Positions 1-8,029 of a DNA stretch of 64,000 nucleotides are shown piece after piece (position 1 is the first letter of the stretch; every line of letters starts with the position of its first letter). Source of the DNA: Bradyrhizobium sp. LMTR 3 (lineage in GTDB: Bacteria; Pseudomonadota; Alphaproteobacteria; Rhizobiales; Xanthobacteraceae). The notes beneath the pieces were generated by a model, which saw only the letters and a list, made by a program, of their open reading frames with translations, ran no database searches and was not told the origin of the DNA. Position numbers and translations under genes: made by a program. Location of the stretch: positions 62,001 to 126,000 of the forward strand of contig NZ_MAXC01000023.1 in NCBI RefSeq assembly GCF_001693485.1, written 5' to 3'.

Positions 1-931
1 TGCCCGCGATCGCCAGCAGAATTCCGAACGTCCCGATCTGGATCGTGTGCCAGCCGAAGGTGCCGGCGGCGTAGATGCCGCCGAAGGCAAACAGCGACAC
101 CAGCCCGTCGGTATAGATCATGTTGGCGAGCAGGAACGTCGCCATCGATTTCTGCTTCGGCAATTCGCCGAGTGTTCGCCTGAGTCCGCTCAATCCTTCG
201 CGCACCGCCTCGCGGATCGGACGCCTGGCCGGATAATCCGGCGTGAGCAGGAACATCGGCGTCACGAAAATGACGAACCAGATGGCGGTCAAGGGACCAG
301 TGATGCGATCGCCCTGGTGCGTAACCGGATCGAGACCAAACAACGGCGCGAGGCCGAACAGTGTACGCCCAGTCTCGGGACTGGCCGCCAGAAAACCGAG
401 CACGAGGATGAGGCTGAGGATACCGCCGATATAGCCGGTCGCCCATCCGGTGCCGGACAACCGCCCGATTCTGTCCGGCGGCACCAGCGTCGGCATCATC
501 GCATTGTTGAAGACGGTGGCGAATTCGACACCAATGCTCGCGATCGCATAGGCCAACAGCAGTGGCGGGATGACGCTGGGGTCGCCCGGCTTTCCGAACC
601 ACATCAGGCAGGAGCCGATCACCAAAAGCGACCCGAAGCCGGCGATCCACGGCTTGCGACGGCCGCTGGCGTCGGCGATGGCACCCAGCACCGGCGACAG
701 CAGCGCGATCATCAGACCGGCGGCGGCGGTGGCGAATCCCCACAGCGCCTGCCCCCTCGCCGGATCCGGCGCGACGAAGCCCGCGAAATAGGGCGCGAAG
801 ACAAACGTGGTGATCAGCGTGAAATAAGGCTGCGCGGCCCAATCGAAGAAGATCCAACTCACGACGGCGGCGCGGCGTGGATATGCCCTTGGAATCTCGG
901 CGCCAACTGCCTCGGAAGCGATCACCGCCAT
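1..931 (-). CDS. UMF1-family MFS transporter (C-terminus off the left edge)
   Basis: An integral membrane transporter, probably an exporter of the UMF1/Atg22-like branch of the major facilitator superfamily; the substrate is unknown. About 310 N-terminal codons are visible. The start is the ATG at 931-929, with AAGGA about 10 bases upstream. The N-terminus carries the branch signature SWIFFDWAAQPYFTLITTF (about residues 24-42), then a short loop with the MFS-like DASGRRKPW, and repeated hydrophobic segments such as AIWFVIFVTPMFLL. The final third of a usual ~450-residue protein is missing because the window ends. The reading frame stays open through to base 1. It diverges from the gamma-glutamyltransferase gene, so the two share a promoter region of about 130 bases. 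Confidence 0.85.
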   Translation of the reverse strand, partial: MAVIASEAVGAEIPRAYPRRAAVVSWIFFDWAAQPYFTLITTFVFAPYFAGFVAPDPARGQALWGFATAAAGLMIALLSPVLGAIADASGRRKPWIAGFGSLLVIGSCLMWFGKPGDPSVIPPLLLAYAIASIGVEFATVFNNAMMPTLVPPDRIGRLSGTGWATGYIGGILSLILVLGFLAASPETGRTLFGLAPLFGLDPVTHQGDRITGPLTAIWFVIFVTPMFLLTPDYPARRPIREAVREGLSGLRRTLGELPKQKSMATFLLANMIYTDGLVSLFAFGGIYAAGTFGWHTIQIGTFGILLAIAG

Positions 932-1059
932 GCCGGATATTTCCTTCAAAAGTCTCGCGAAGCGTTTTGCGTGCCGAAACCGAACCCATATAGCATGCGT
1001 CACCAACGCTGGCGCTGTTGCCCACACGCCACACAGGCTCAAACTACGGCGGATTTTCG

Positions 1060-2805
1060 ATGACAATCTTTCAAATCAGCCGGCGCAAGGCGATTGCCGC
1101 AATCGCGCTGATATTCGCCTGCGGCACGACTGCCTTCGCGCAGGATCGGCGAGGCTTCCATTCGTCCCTCGACCTCTCCGCCGTTCGCTCCATTCCAGCC
1201 GAACACGGCATGGTGGTCGCCCAGGAAAAGATCGCGGCGGAAGTCGGCGCCGATATCCTCCGGCAAGGCGGCAATGCGATTGATGCCGCGGTCGCCACCG
1301 GCTTTGCGCTTGCCGTCACCTATCCGCGCGCCGGAAACATCGGCGGCGGCGGCTTCATGGTGATCCATTCGGCGGAGCGCAATGAAGACGTCACCATCGA
1401 CTATCGCGAGACCGCACCGGCCGCGACCACGCGCGATATCTTTCTGGGACCGGACGGCAAGCCCGATACCGACAAGTCGCGCAATTCCGCGCTTGGTATC
1501 GGCGTGCCCGGCACCGTGGCCGGATTGGCGCTGGCGCTGGAGAAATACGGCTCCGGCCGCTTCACGCTCGCGCAAGTCCTCAAGCCCGCCATCGAGCTCG
1601 CACGGGACGGTTTCGTGATCGCCGACGACACCGCCGACACGCTGCCGGACCTGTATCGCCGGATGGCGCGCTGGCCGAACCCGGCCAAGGCGTTCTCCCG
1701 TGACGACGGCACGGCGCTGCGAGAGGGCGACCGTCTGGCTCAGGCCGATCTCGCGGCAACGCTGTCGGCAATTGCCGAGCAGGGACCGCGCGGATTTTAC
1801 CAGGGGCCGGTCGCCGAACGGCTGGCAAAAGCCGTCCGCGATGCCGGCGGCATCATGACAGCGGACGACCTCAAATCCTATGAGGCGGTGATCCGCAGTC
1901 CCGTGCGCGGCAGTTATCGCGGCTATGAGATCGTCTCGATGCCGCTGCCCTCGTCCGGCGGCACGGTGCTACTGGAAACGCTGAACATCCTCGAAGGGTT
2001 TGCGATGGCGGACATGAAGCAGGGCTCGGCGCCCTCGTTGCATGTCATGATCGAGGCGATGAAGCGCGCTTACGCCGACCGGGCGCGCTATCTCGGCGAT
2101 CCCGCTTTCGTCAATGCGCCGGCGAATATCCTGATCGCAAAGGATTACGCGGCGAAGCAACGCGCCAGCATCGACCTTGCGCGCGCTACGCCCGCCGACG
2201 CGTTGTCGGCGAGCTTGCCGCGCGAGGGCAGCAATACCACGCATTATTCCGTCGTCGACGCCGGCGGCAATGCCGTCAGCAACACCTATACGCTGAATTT
2301 TTCCTATGGCGTCGGCCTGGTCGCCGATGGCACCGGCGTGCTGCTCAACAACGAACTCGACGACTTCACCGCAGCACCCGGCGCGGCGAACGCGTTCGGC
2401 CTGGTCGGCTTCGAAGCCAATTTGCCGGGCCCGGGCAAAAGGCCGCTGTCGTCGATGTCGCCGACCATCGTGCTGAAGGACGGCAAGCCGGCGCTGGTGA
2501 CGGGCTCGCCGGGCGGCAGCCGCATCATTTCAGCCGTGCTGCAGGTCGTGGTCAACGCGCTCGATTACAAGATGGACGTCGCTACCGCCGTGGCCGCACC
2601 CCGGCTGCACCATCAATGGATGCCGGACGTGGTACGCGTCGAGCGCGGCTTCCCTCAGGAAACGCTGGATGCGCTAAAGGAGAAGGGCCATCAGGTGATC
2701 GAGCCGCTCGGCCAGACCTCGGCCAATTCGATCGCCGTCACGCCCAGCGGCCTGCGCGGCGCCCCCGATCCGCGGACGAGAGGGGCGGCGGCGGTGGGGC
2801 ATTAA
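1060..2805 (+). CDS. ggt: gamma-glutamyltransferase (glutathione hydrolase)
   Basis: A periplasmic N-terminal-nucleophile hydrolase that cleaves the gamma-glutamyl bond of glutathione and transfers the glutamyl group to water or amino acids. I start it at the ATG at 1060 rather than the in-frame TTG at 1018, because the ATG gives a clean signal peptide ending at TTAFA-QD. The precursor is 581 residues, normal for the family. It autocleaves before the catalytic Thr at about residue 393 (motif TTHYSVVDAGGNAVS), giving large and small subunits. The substrate-binding motifs PLSSMSPT (about 464) and GSPGGSR (about 482) follow. The neighbouring genes do not form an obvious pathway with it. Confidence 0.95.
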   Translation: MTIFQISRRKAIAAIALIFACGTTAFAQDRRGFHSSLDLSAVRSIPAEHGMVVAQEKIAAEVGADILRQGGNAIDAAVATGFALAVTYPRAGNIGGGGFMVIHSAERNEDVTIDYRETAPAATTRDIFLGPDGKPDTDKSRNSALGIGVPGTVAGLALALEKYGSGRFTLAQVLKPAIELARDGFVIADDTADTLPDLYRRMARWPNPAKAFSRDDGTALREGDRLAQADLAATLSAIAEQGPRGFYQGPVAERLAKAVRDAGGIMTADDLKSYEAVIRSPVRGSYRGYEIVSMPLPSSGGTVLLETLNILEGFAMADMKQGSAPSLHVMIEAMKRAYADRARYLGDPAFVNAPANILIAKDYAAKQRASIDLARATPADALSASLPREGSNTTHYSVVDAGGNAVSNTYTLNFSYGVGLVADGTGVLLNNELDDFTAAPGAANAFGLVGFEANLPGPGKRPLSSMSPTIVLKDGKPALVTGSPGGSRIISAVLQVVVNALDYKMDVATAVAAPRLHHQWMPDVVRVERGFPQETLDALKEKGHQVIEPLGQTSANSIAVTPSGLRGAPDPRTRGAAAVGH

Positions 2806-2877
2806 AGAACGGTGCGGCGGCAACCAATGTGCACTCGTCGGGGACGCAGGTTTGTAAGGGACGTACTAGCGGATGGG

Positions 2878-3055
2878 TTCCCTCCCCCCTTGCGGGGGAG
2901 GGTTAGGGAGAGGGGTGCCGCTTGCTCGACCGTTCGACGAACAACATGGACAGCGCTATCAACCTCATCGATTGTCTTGCGAGGATCACGTTACGGATCC
3001 GTCCGAGTCCGTGGCTTACCCCTCTCCCCGACCCTCCCCCGCAAGGGGGGAGGGA
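2878..3055. repeat. inverted repeat pair, CTCCCCC/GGGGGAG family
   Basis: Two near-perfect inverted copies of a ~38-bp G/C-rich element lie at 2878-2916 and 3018-3055. Each contains an inner CCCCCCTTGCGGGGG hairpin. Reverse-complementing the first gives the second with about two mismatches, so the transcript could fold into a long stem with a ~100-base loop. It sits between ggt and the SDR gene and looks like a dispersed intergenic element of this genus; a role in termination or mRNA stability is inference. Confidence 0.75.
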
Positions 3056-3093
3056 GCCGTTCGTTCGTGCGCCCATAACTGGAGGCTCTCGTC

Positions 3094-3990
3094 ATGACAT
3101 CCCTTAAAGGCAAGACGTTGTTCATCTCCGGCGCCAGTCGCGGCATTGGGCTGGCGATTGCGCTTCGCGCCGCGCGTGACGGCGCCAATGTCGCGATTGC
3201 GGCGAAGACCGCCGAACCGCATCCGAAACTCAAGGGCACGATCTACACCGCGGCGGAAGAAATTCGCGCCGCCGGTGGCAAGGCGTTGCCGGTGCTGTGC
3301 GACATCCGCGACGAGGCGCAGGTGATGGCGGCGATCGAGCAGACCGTCGCCGAATTCGGCGGCATCGATATCTGCGTCAACAACGCCAGCGCCATCAGCC
3401 TGACCAACTCGCAGGCAACCGACATGAAGCGGTTCGACCTGATGATGGGCATCAACACCCGCGGCACGTTCATGGTGTCGAAATACTGCATTCCGCATCT
3501 GAAGAAGGCGGAGAACCCGCACATCTTGATGCTGTCGCCGCCGCTCGACATGAAGACGAAATGGTTCGAGCATTCCACCGCCTATACGATGGCGAAGTTC
3601 GGCATGAGCATGTGCGTGCTGGGCTTGTCGGGTGAGTTGAAATCCGCCGGCGTCGCCGTCAACGCGCTATGGCCGCGTACCACCATCGCCACCGCCGCGG
3701 TCGGCAACCTGCTCGGCGGCGAGGCGATGATCCGCGCCAGCCGCACGCCCGAGATCATGGGAGACGCCGCGCACGCGATCCTGACCAGGCCGGCGCGGGA
3801 ATTCACCGGACAGTTCTGCATCGACGACAAGGTGCTGTACGCCTCCGGCGTCAGGGATTTCGAGCACTACCGCGTCGATCGGTCCGTGCCGCTGATGTCG
3901 GATTTCTTCGTCCCCGACGACGACGTGCCGCCGCCCGGCGTCTCGGTGCAGGCGCTGCCCTCGGTCGGCACCGCGCAGACGTCGCGCTAG
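3094..3990 (+). CDS. short-chain dehydrogenase, HSDL2-like
   Basis: An NAD(P)-dependent oxidoreductase of the classical SDR fold, 298 residues. It has the glycine-rich nucleotide motif SGASRGIG (11-18), NNAS (about 96-99) and the catalytic Y164-x3-K168 in YTMAK. The stretch LSPPLDMKTKWFEHSTAYTM closely follows the hydroxysteroid-dehydrogenase-like 2 (HSDL2) pattern, in which the usual catalytic serine region is replaced by SPPL. There is no SCP2 tail as in animal HSDL2. Substrate unknown; lipid or steroid-like alcohols would be a guess from the family. The start is supported by GGAGG eight bases upstream. The far C-terminus is Pro/Val-rich and probably flexible. Confidence 0.88.
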   Translation: MTSLKGKTLFISGASRGIGLAIALRAARDGANVAIAAKTAEPHPKLKGTIYTAAEEIRAAGGKALPVLCDIRDEAQVMAAIEQTVAEFGGIDICVNNASAISLTNSQATDMKRFDLMMGINTRGTFMVSKYCIPHLKKAENPHILMLSPPLDMKTKWFEHSTAYTMAKFGMSMCVLGLSGELKSAGVAVNALWPRTTIATAAVGNLLGGEAMIRASRTPEIMGDAAHAILTRPAREFTGQFCIDDKVLYASGVRDFEHYRVDRSVPLMSDFFVPDDDVPPPGVSVQALPSVGTAQTSR

Positions 3991-4023
3991 ACGTGAACAC
4001 CGACAGCAATGACGAAGGAGATG

Positions 4024-4689
4024 TCACCGCCCGACCACATACGGCCCGCCCCTCTCGAGCGCACGCGCATAGGCTGGCCGCGCGTGGATGCGTTCGAGAA
4101 ACGCCATCGCTTTGGGATGGCCCTGCTCCAGCCCGCCGCGCGCCGCGGCGGCTTCCAGCGGAAAGCTCATCTGGATATCGGCGGCGGTGAATTCATTGCC
4201 GGCGAACCATTCGCTCTTGCCGAGCTCGCTCTCCCAGTAATCCATGTGCTGCTTGAGCTGCGGATTGACAAGGGTGGTCAGCGCCGTGTTGGAGACCTTG
4301 CGCACCAGAGGCCGCAGCAGCGCAGGCGCACGCTTCGGCATCAGCGTGAACAGCAGCTTCAGAAGCAGCGGCGACATCGCGGAGCCTTCCGCATAGTGCA
4401 GCCAATAGGTGTAGCGCAGCCGTTCCGGCGTGTTCGGCGGCGGGATCAGGCGGCCGTTGCCATAGGCGCCGACGATGTATTCGCAGACCGCGCCGGACTC
4501 GGCGATCGTGTTGCCGTTGTCGGTGATGACGGGCGATTTGCCGAGCGGGTGAATGGCGCGCAGTTCCTTCGGCGCACGCATGTCCGGCTGGCGCTGATAG
4601 CGGACGATCTCATAAGCGACGCCGAGCTCTTCGAGAAGCCAGAGCACGCGCTGGGAGCGTGAGTTGTTGAGATGATGAACCGTCAGCAT
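4024..4689 (-). CDS. glutathione S-transferase family protein
   Basis: A cytosolic glutathione transferase of 221 residues. The N-terminal thioredoxin-like domain (about 1-80) has the family pattern NNSRSQRVLWLLEELGV, the cis-Pro region GKSPVI and the glutathione-binding ESGAV. An all-helical C-terminal domain follows (about 95-210), ending with the N-capping FTAADIQMSFPLE segment. The start ATG has AGGGGGA upstream. It converges with the SDR gene and diverges from the DUF2239 gene across a short region holding two palindromic sites. The substrate cannot be deduced; a detoxification role fits the family. Confidence 0.9.
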   Translation of the reverse strand: MLTVHHLNNSRSQRVLWLLEELGVAYEIVRYQRQPDMRAPKELRAIHPLGKSPVITDNGNTIAESGAVCEYIVGAYGNGRLIPPPNTPERLRYTYWLHYAEGSAMSPLLLKLLFTLMPKRAPALLRPLVRKVSNTALTTLVNPQLKQHMDYWESELGKSEWFAGNEFTAADIQMSFPLEAAAARGGLEQGHPKAMAFLERIHARPAYARALERGGPYVVGR

Positions 4690-4768
4690 GGCGTCCCCCT
4701 GGAGTTGGCGTGGCGTTGGTGCCAGCCGGGGGATGGAAAGTCGAGACGGCCTTGAGTCGGGTCATATT

Positions 4769-4780
4769 TTACCCGGGCAA
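4769..4780. promoter_or_regulatory. operator-like imperfect palindrome 1
   Basis: TTACCCGGGCAA, a near-palindrome lying between the divergent GST and DUF2239 genes. It shares the pattern TTAYCCGGRYAA with a perfect palindrome centred 28 bp away, suggesting two binding sites for one regulator. The regulator is not identified. Confidence 0.5.
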
Positions 4781-4794
4781 TATTGACATCGAAA

Positions 4795-4810
4795 ATTTAT
4801 CCGGATAAAT
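4795..4810. promoter_or_regulatory. operator-like perfect palindrome 2
   Basis: ATTTATCCGGATAAAT is a perfect 16-bp palindrome about 30 bp upstream of the proposed DUF2239 start. Its core matches the first site (TTAYCCGGRYAA). Position and symmetry fit a dimeric repressor overlapping the promoter. This is inference from sequence only. Confidence 0.55.
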
Positions 4811-4839
4811 ATTGTGAACGAAAATCCAGAGTATCTCCA

Positions 4840-5448
4840 ATGGCCGACACGTCTCGCCCCCTGTTCACAGCCTTCATCGGCCCGCAACGCCTGTCGGCCG
4901 GCCCGCTCGCCGAGGTCGCGCTGGCGGTCATGCAGGTTTCCCGCAGGCCTGCTGTGTTGCCGATCATCATATTCAACGACGCGACCGGCCAACCGATCGA
5001 TCTCGACCTTCGCGGGGCCGAGAGCGACGTTATTGCCCGCCTGCCGCAACCGGCCTCGCCTCCGGAAGTCGACGCCGACGAGGCCGCGGCGACTGAGCCG
5101 CGCGGACGGGGGCGGCCCAAGCTCGGCGTGGTCGCGCGTGAGGTGACGCTGTTGCCGCGCCATTGGGAATGGCTCGGGGCGCAGCCCGGCGGAGCGTCGG
5201 TGGCGTTGCGCAAGCTCGTCGATGAGGCGCGCCGCGCCAATGGCGATGCGGATCGCGCCCGCGCGGCAAGGGACGCCGCCTATCGCTTCATGTCCGTGAT
5301 GGCCGGCAATCTCGCCGGCTTCGAGGAAGCCTCGCGGGCGTTGTTCGCCGATGACCGGCGGCGCTTCGTCGCTCTCGTCGCCGGCTGGCCCGACGATATC
5401 CGCGACCACGTCGTCAAGCTCGCCTTCAGCGATCGCGCCGAGCCATAG
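4840..5448 (+). CDS. DUF2239 family protein
   Basis: A 202-residue protein of unknown function recognised as DUF2239 from its N-terminus (PLFTAFIGPQRLSAGPLAEV, then an acidic NDATGQPIDLDLRG segment) and its helical C-terminal part (PRHWEWLGAQPGGASVALRK, then DAAYRFMSVMAGN). There is no signal peptide or membrane segment, so it should be cytosolic. I take the ATG at 4840 rather than the in-frame codon at 4783, because 4783 falls inside the palindromic operator region. The basic GRGRPK stretch near the middle is AT-hook-like, but one copy is weak evidence of DNA binding. Regulation by the two upstream palindromes is likely. Confidence 0.8.
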   Translation: MADTSRPLFTAFIGPQRLSAGPLAEVALAVMQVSRRPAVLPIIIFNDATGQPIDLDLRGAESDVIARLPQPASPPEVDADEAAATEPRGRGRPKLGVVAREVTLLPRHWEWLGAQPGGASVALRKLVDEARRANGDADRARAARDAAYRFMSVMAGNLAGFEEASRALFADDRRRFVALVAGWPDDIRDHVVKLAFSDRAEP

Positions 5449-5581
5449 GCGCGATCGGCCTCCAGCCGAATTCCGGCACCTCTCGCCCGCCACGCATTCC
5501 AGAATATTACGATCATCATAGTGCTGTGGACGCGCCGGCTGCCTTGCGCCACAATGCGCCAAAACATCCAAGGAGACTGCC

Positions 5582-6187
5582 GTGAGCTCAAATCCGCAAT
5601 TCCTGTTCGATTTCGGCAGCCCTAACGCCTTCCTCAGCCATGAAGCGATTCCGGCGATCGAAAAACGCACCGGCGTAAAGTTCGAGTATGTTCCGATCCT
5701 CCTCGGCGGCATCTTCAAGGCCACCAACAACAAGTCGCCTGCCGAAACGCTCGCCGGCATCAAGAACAAGCGCGAATTCCACGCGCTGGAAACCGAACGC
5801 TTCGTAAAGCGCTTTGGGGTCAAGCCCTACGTCTGGAACCCGTTCTTCCCGGTCAACACGCTGAACCTGATGCGCGCGGCGGTGGCAGCCCAGCTCGAAG
5901 GCGTGTTCGAGAAGTATGTCGATGCTGCCTTCCACCACATGTGGGTCGAGCCAAAGAAGATGGATGATCCCGAAGTCGCAGCCAAGGCGCTGAGCTCGTC
6001 CGGCCTAGATGCGGCCAAGCTGCTGGCGCGATCGCAGGATGCGGATGTAAAGGCTAGGCTGATCGAGAATACGCAAAACGCCGTCGACCGTGGCGCGTTC
6101 GGCTCGCCGACATTCTTCGTCGGCAAGGAAATGTTCTTCGGCAAGGAGCAACTTCGCGAAGTCGAGGAAATGATTTCGGGGAGGTAG
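5582..6187 (+). CDS. 2-hydroxychromene-2-carboxylate isomerase / DsbA-fold (kappa-GST-like) protein
   Basis: A glutathione-dependent isomerase-type protein of 201 residues with a thioredoxin fold interrupted by a helical domain. FDFGSPNAFLS near the N-terminus carries the family's glutathione-contacting Ser (about S13), PFFPVNTLNLMRAA lies in the helical insert, and GSPTFFVG near residue 180 gives the cis-Pro loop. There is no CxxC, so it is not a disulfide oxidase. The start is a GTG with AAGGAG upstream. In naphthalene pathways the family isomerises hydroxychromene carboxylate, but no aromatic-degradation genes lie nearby, so the true substrate is open. Confidence 0.88.
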   Translation: MSSNPQFLFDFGSPNAFLSHEAIPAIEKRTGVKFEYVPILLGGIFKATNNKSPAETLAGIKNKREFHALETERFVKRFGVKPYVWNPFFPVNTLNLMRAAVAAQLEGVFEKYVDAAFHHMWVEPKKMDDPEVAAKALSSSGLDAAKLLARSQDADVKARLIENTQNAVDRGAFGSPTFFVGKEMFFGKEQLREVEEMISGR

Positions 6188-6216
6188 CTGCCCAGATCAG
6201 ACCACATGGTAGGCAA

Positions 6217-6303
6217 GCGAATGGTGAGTAGCGAATAGCGAATGGTTGGGAGTAGATTGCAGCCGGCATCTTCCTACTCGCCATTCGCTACTCGCTATTC
6301 GCC
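6217..6303. repeat. GCGAATGG-type inverted repeat
   Basis: The left arm (6217-6254) and right arm (6274-6303) are built of repeated GCGAATGG / AGTAGCGAATAG units in opposite orientation. A second member lies at 15892-15950. It is an intergenic hairpin element between the isomerase and panE-like genes. Confidence 0.75.
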
Positions 6304-6336
6304 CGTTCCAAAATCAACAATAAGGAAAGTTGATCC

Positions 6337-7260
6337 ATGCGTATTCTCGTGGTCGGGGCCGGCGCCATCGGCGGCTATTTCGGCGGCAGGCTGCTTCAGG
6401 CAGGAAACGACGTGACGTTCCTGGTCCGGCCGAAGCGCGCTTCGGAACTCGCAAGCGCCGGTCTCGTCATCAAGAGCCCCGCCGGCGACGTGACGCTCGA
6501 GAACCCGCCGACCGTGCAGGCCGACAAGCTCACCGAGACGTTCGACGTCGTGCTGCTGAGCTGCAAGGCGTTCGACCTGGAGGATGCGATCAAATCTTTT
6601 GCTCCTGCAGTCGGGCCGCAAACCGCAATCATCCCGCTGCTCAACGGCATGCTGCACCTCAACGTGCTGGACGAGAAATTCGGGGCCGACCGCGTGCTCG
6701 GCGGTCTCTGCGCGATCGCGGTGACGCTCAACGAGGCCCGCGAGGTGGTCCAGCTCGCGCCGATGCAATCGCTAAATGTTGGCGAGCGCGACGGCTCGAT
6801 GTCGGAGCGGGTGCGTGCGATTGCAAAAGTGTTCGACAGCGGCAAGTTCGGTGCCGTGGCCAGCGAACACGTCATGCGGGACATGTGGGAAAAGTGGGTT
6901 TTTCTTGCTTCGCTTGCGGCCTCCACCTGCCTGATGCGTACCTCTGTCGGCAACATCCTGGCGGTGGCCGGCGGAAAGGATTTTCTGCTCGGCATGCTCG
7001 ATGAATGCAGCGCGATCGCAAAGGCCTCGGGCTACGAGCCGACGGGACCGTTCTTCCAGCGCACCAGCGGCTTGTTGACGACCGAGGGCTCGCCGATGAC
7101 CGCCTCGATGTTCCGCGACATCAAGGCGGGCCTGCCGGTGGAAGCCGATCATGTGATCGGTGATCTCGTCGCACGCGCCGACGCGGCGAAGATTCCGGTG
7201 CCGAAGCTGCGCATCGCCTATACGCATCTGAAAGCGTATGAGAAGCAGCGGACCGCGTAA
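6337..7260 (+). CDS. panE: 2-dehydropantoate 2-reductase
   Basis: An NADPH-dependent ketopantoate reductase (ApbA/PanE family), 307 residues, which makes pantoate for the pantothenate/CoA pathway. The N-terminal Rossmann motif is VVGAGAIGGYFGGRL (about 5-19). The central segment (about 90-125) has the PLLNGM family motif and the C-terminal helical domain has KWVFLASLAA. An AAGGAAAG ribosome site precedes the ATG. It is not next to other pan genes, and this family includes paralogues with other 2-keto acid substrates, so the panE symbol is probable rather than certain. A coaA gene sits far away in the same window. Confidence 0.88.
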   Translation: MRILVVGAGAIGGYFGGRLLQAGNDVTFLVRPKRASELASAGLVIKSPAGDVTLENPPTVQADKLTETFDVVLLSCKAFDLEDAIKSFAPAVGPQTAIIPLLNGMLHLNVLDEKFGADRVLGGLCAIAVTLNEAREVVQLAPMQSLNVGERDGSMSERVRAIAKVFDSGKFGAVASEHVMRDMWEKWVFLASLAASTCLMRTSVGNILAVAGGKDFLLGMLDECSAIAKASGYEPTGPFFQRTSGLLTTEGSPMTASMFRDIKAGLPVEADHVIGDLVARADAAKIPVPKLRIAYTHLKAYEKQRTA

Positions 7261-7323
7261 TCATCCGCGGCCTGCGTAAATGGCACAGGAGATTACGTTG
7301 CTTCAACGGCTGAGTGCAGTGGT

Positions 7324-7353
7324 TATGGGTCCCTGCGTTCGCAGGGACGACGA
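7324..7353. repeat. TATGGGTCCC-type repeat
   Basis: TGGGTCCCTGCGTTCGCAGG followed by GACGACG is an imperfect palindrome around GTCCCTGCG/CGCAGGGAC. Copies recur at about 32857-32890, 32949-32978, 39952-39981 and, degenerated, 40045-40083. Confidence 0.75.
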
Positions 7354-7358
7354 GCCAC

Positions 7359-7940
7359 TCAGAGATGCGCGAGATAATGCGCGAGTGCCTCGATCTCTTC
7401 CTCGCTGAGGGAATAGGCGACATCCGTCATCGCAGCCATCGCGCCGCCGGATCGCACTCCCGATTTGTACTCGCGCAGCGCCTTGACCAAATATTCCTCG
7501 CGTTGGCCGGCGACGCGGGCGACCCCCTTGGTGCCGGCGTAGCTATCGGTATGACATGACGCGCAACGCCGGCCAGCGGCCGCCTGCTCGCCCTTCTTCG
7601 ACAAATCGGGATTGTCGTCAGGCTTTGACGCCTTCGGCGGTTCGAGCGAAGCGTAGTAGGCACCGAGGTTGCGAATATCCTCATTATTGAGCTGTTCGAC
7701 GATCGGCTGCATCTGCTCGTTCTTGCGGGTGCCGGCACGAAAGAACACGAGCTGCCACTGGATGAATTGATCAGGCTGCGCCGCCAGCGAGGGAGTGTTC
7801 TCGATCTGCGAAATGCCGGCCTCGCCATGACAACCGACGCACAGCTCGGCTTTCGCCTTGCCGGCGGCGATGTCGGCGGCGCGGGCGAGCGGTACGCAAA
7901 TAATGATCGCCAGCAGCGATCCCATCAATGCACTTCGCAT
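7359..7940 (-). CDS. diheme cytochrome c (c4/c553-like)
   Basis: A periplasmic electron-transfer protein of 193 residues. The signal peptide runs to about residue 22 (cleavage near ARA-AD). Two heme-attachment motifs, CVGCH (34-38) and CASCH (126-130), define two cytochrome c domains. Met residues in MQPIVEQL and MAAMTDVAY can serve as the sixth ligands. It lies 89 bases downstream of the sugar-dehydrogenase-type gene on the same strand, so it is the probable electron acceptor for that enzyme. That pairing is inferred from position, not proven. Confidence 0.9.
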   Translation of the reverse strand: MRSALMGSLLAIIICVPLARAADIAAGKAKAELCVGCHGEAGISQIENTPSLAAQPDQFIQWQLVFFRAGTRKNEQMQPIVEQLNNEDIRNLGAYYASLEPPKASKPDDNPDLSKKGEQAAAGRRCASCHTDSYAGTKGVARVAGQREEYLVKALREYKSGVRSGGAMAAMTDVAYSLSEEEIEALAHYLAHL

Positions 7941-8029
7941 TTCAACTACACTCCGCCCTGCGCATCAAACAACAAAGGCTGCGGCCACCCGTTCCCCCGG
8001 GCAACCCGCAGCCTCTGCCAATTCAAGTC

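Noticed and set aside
47..1063. A 338-codon plus-strand frame at the left edge
   Set aside because: The minus strand encodes a clear UMF1 transporter over the same bases; the plus frame is a shadow.
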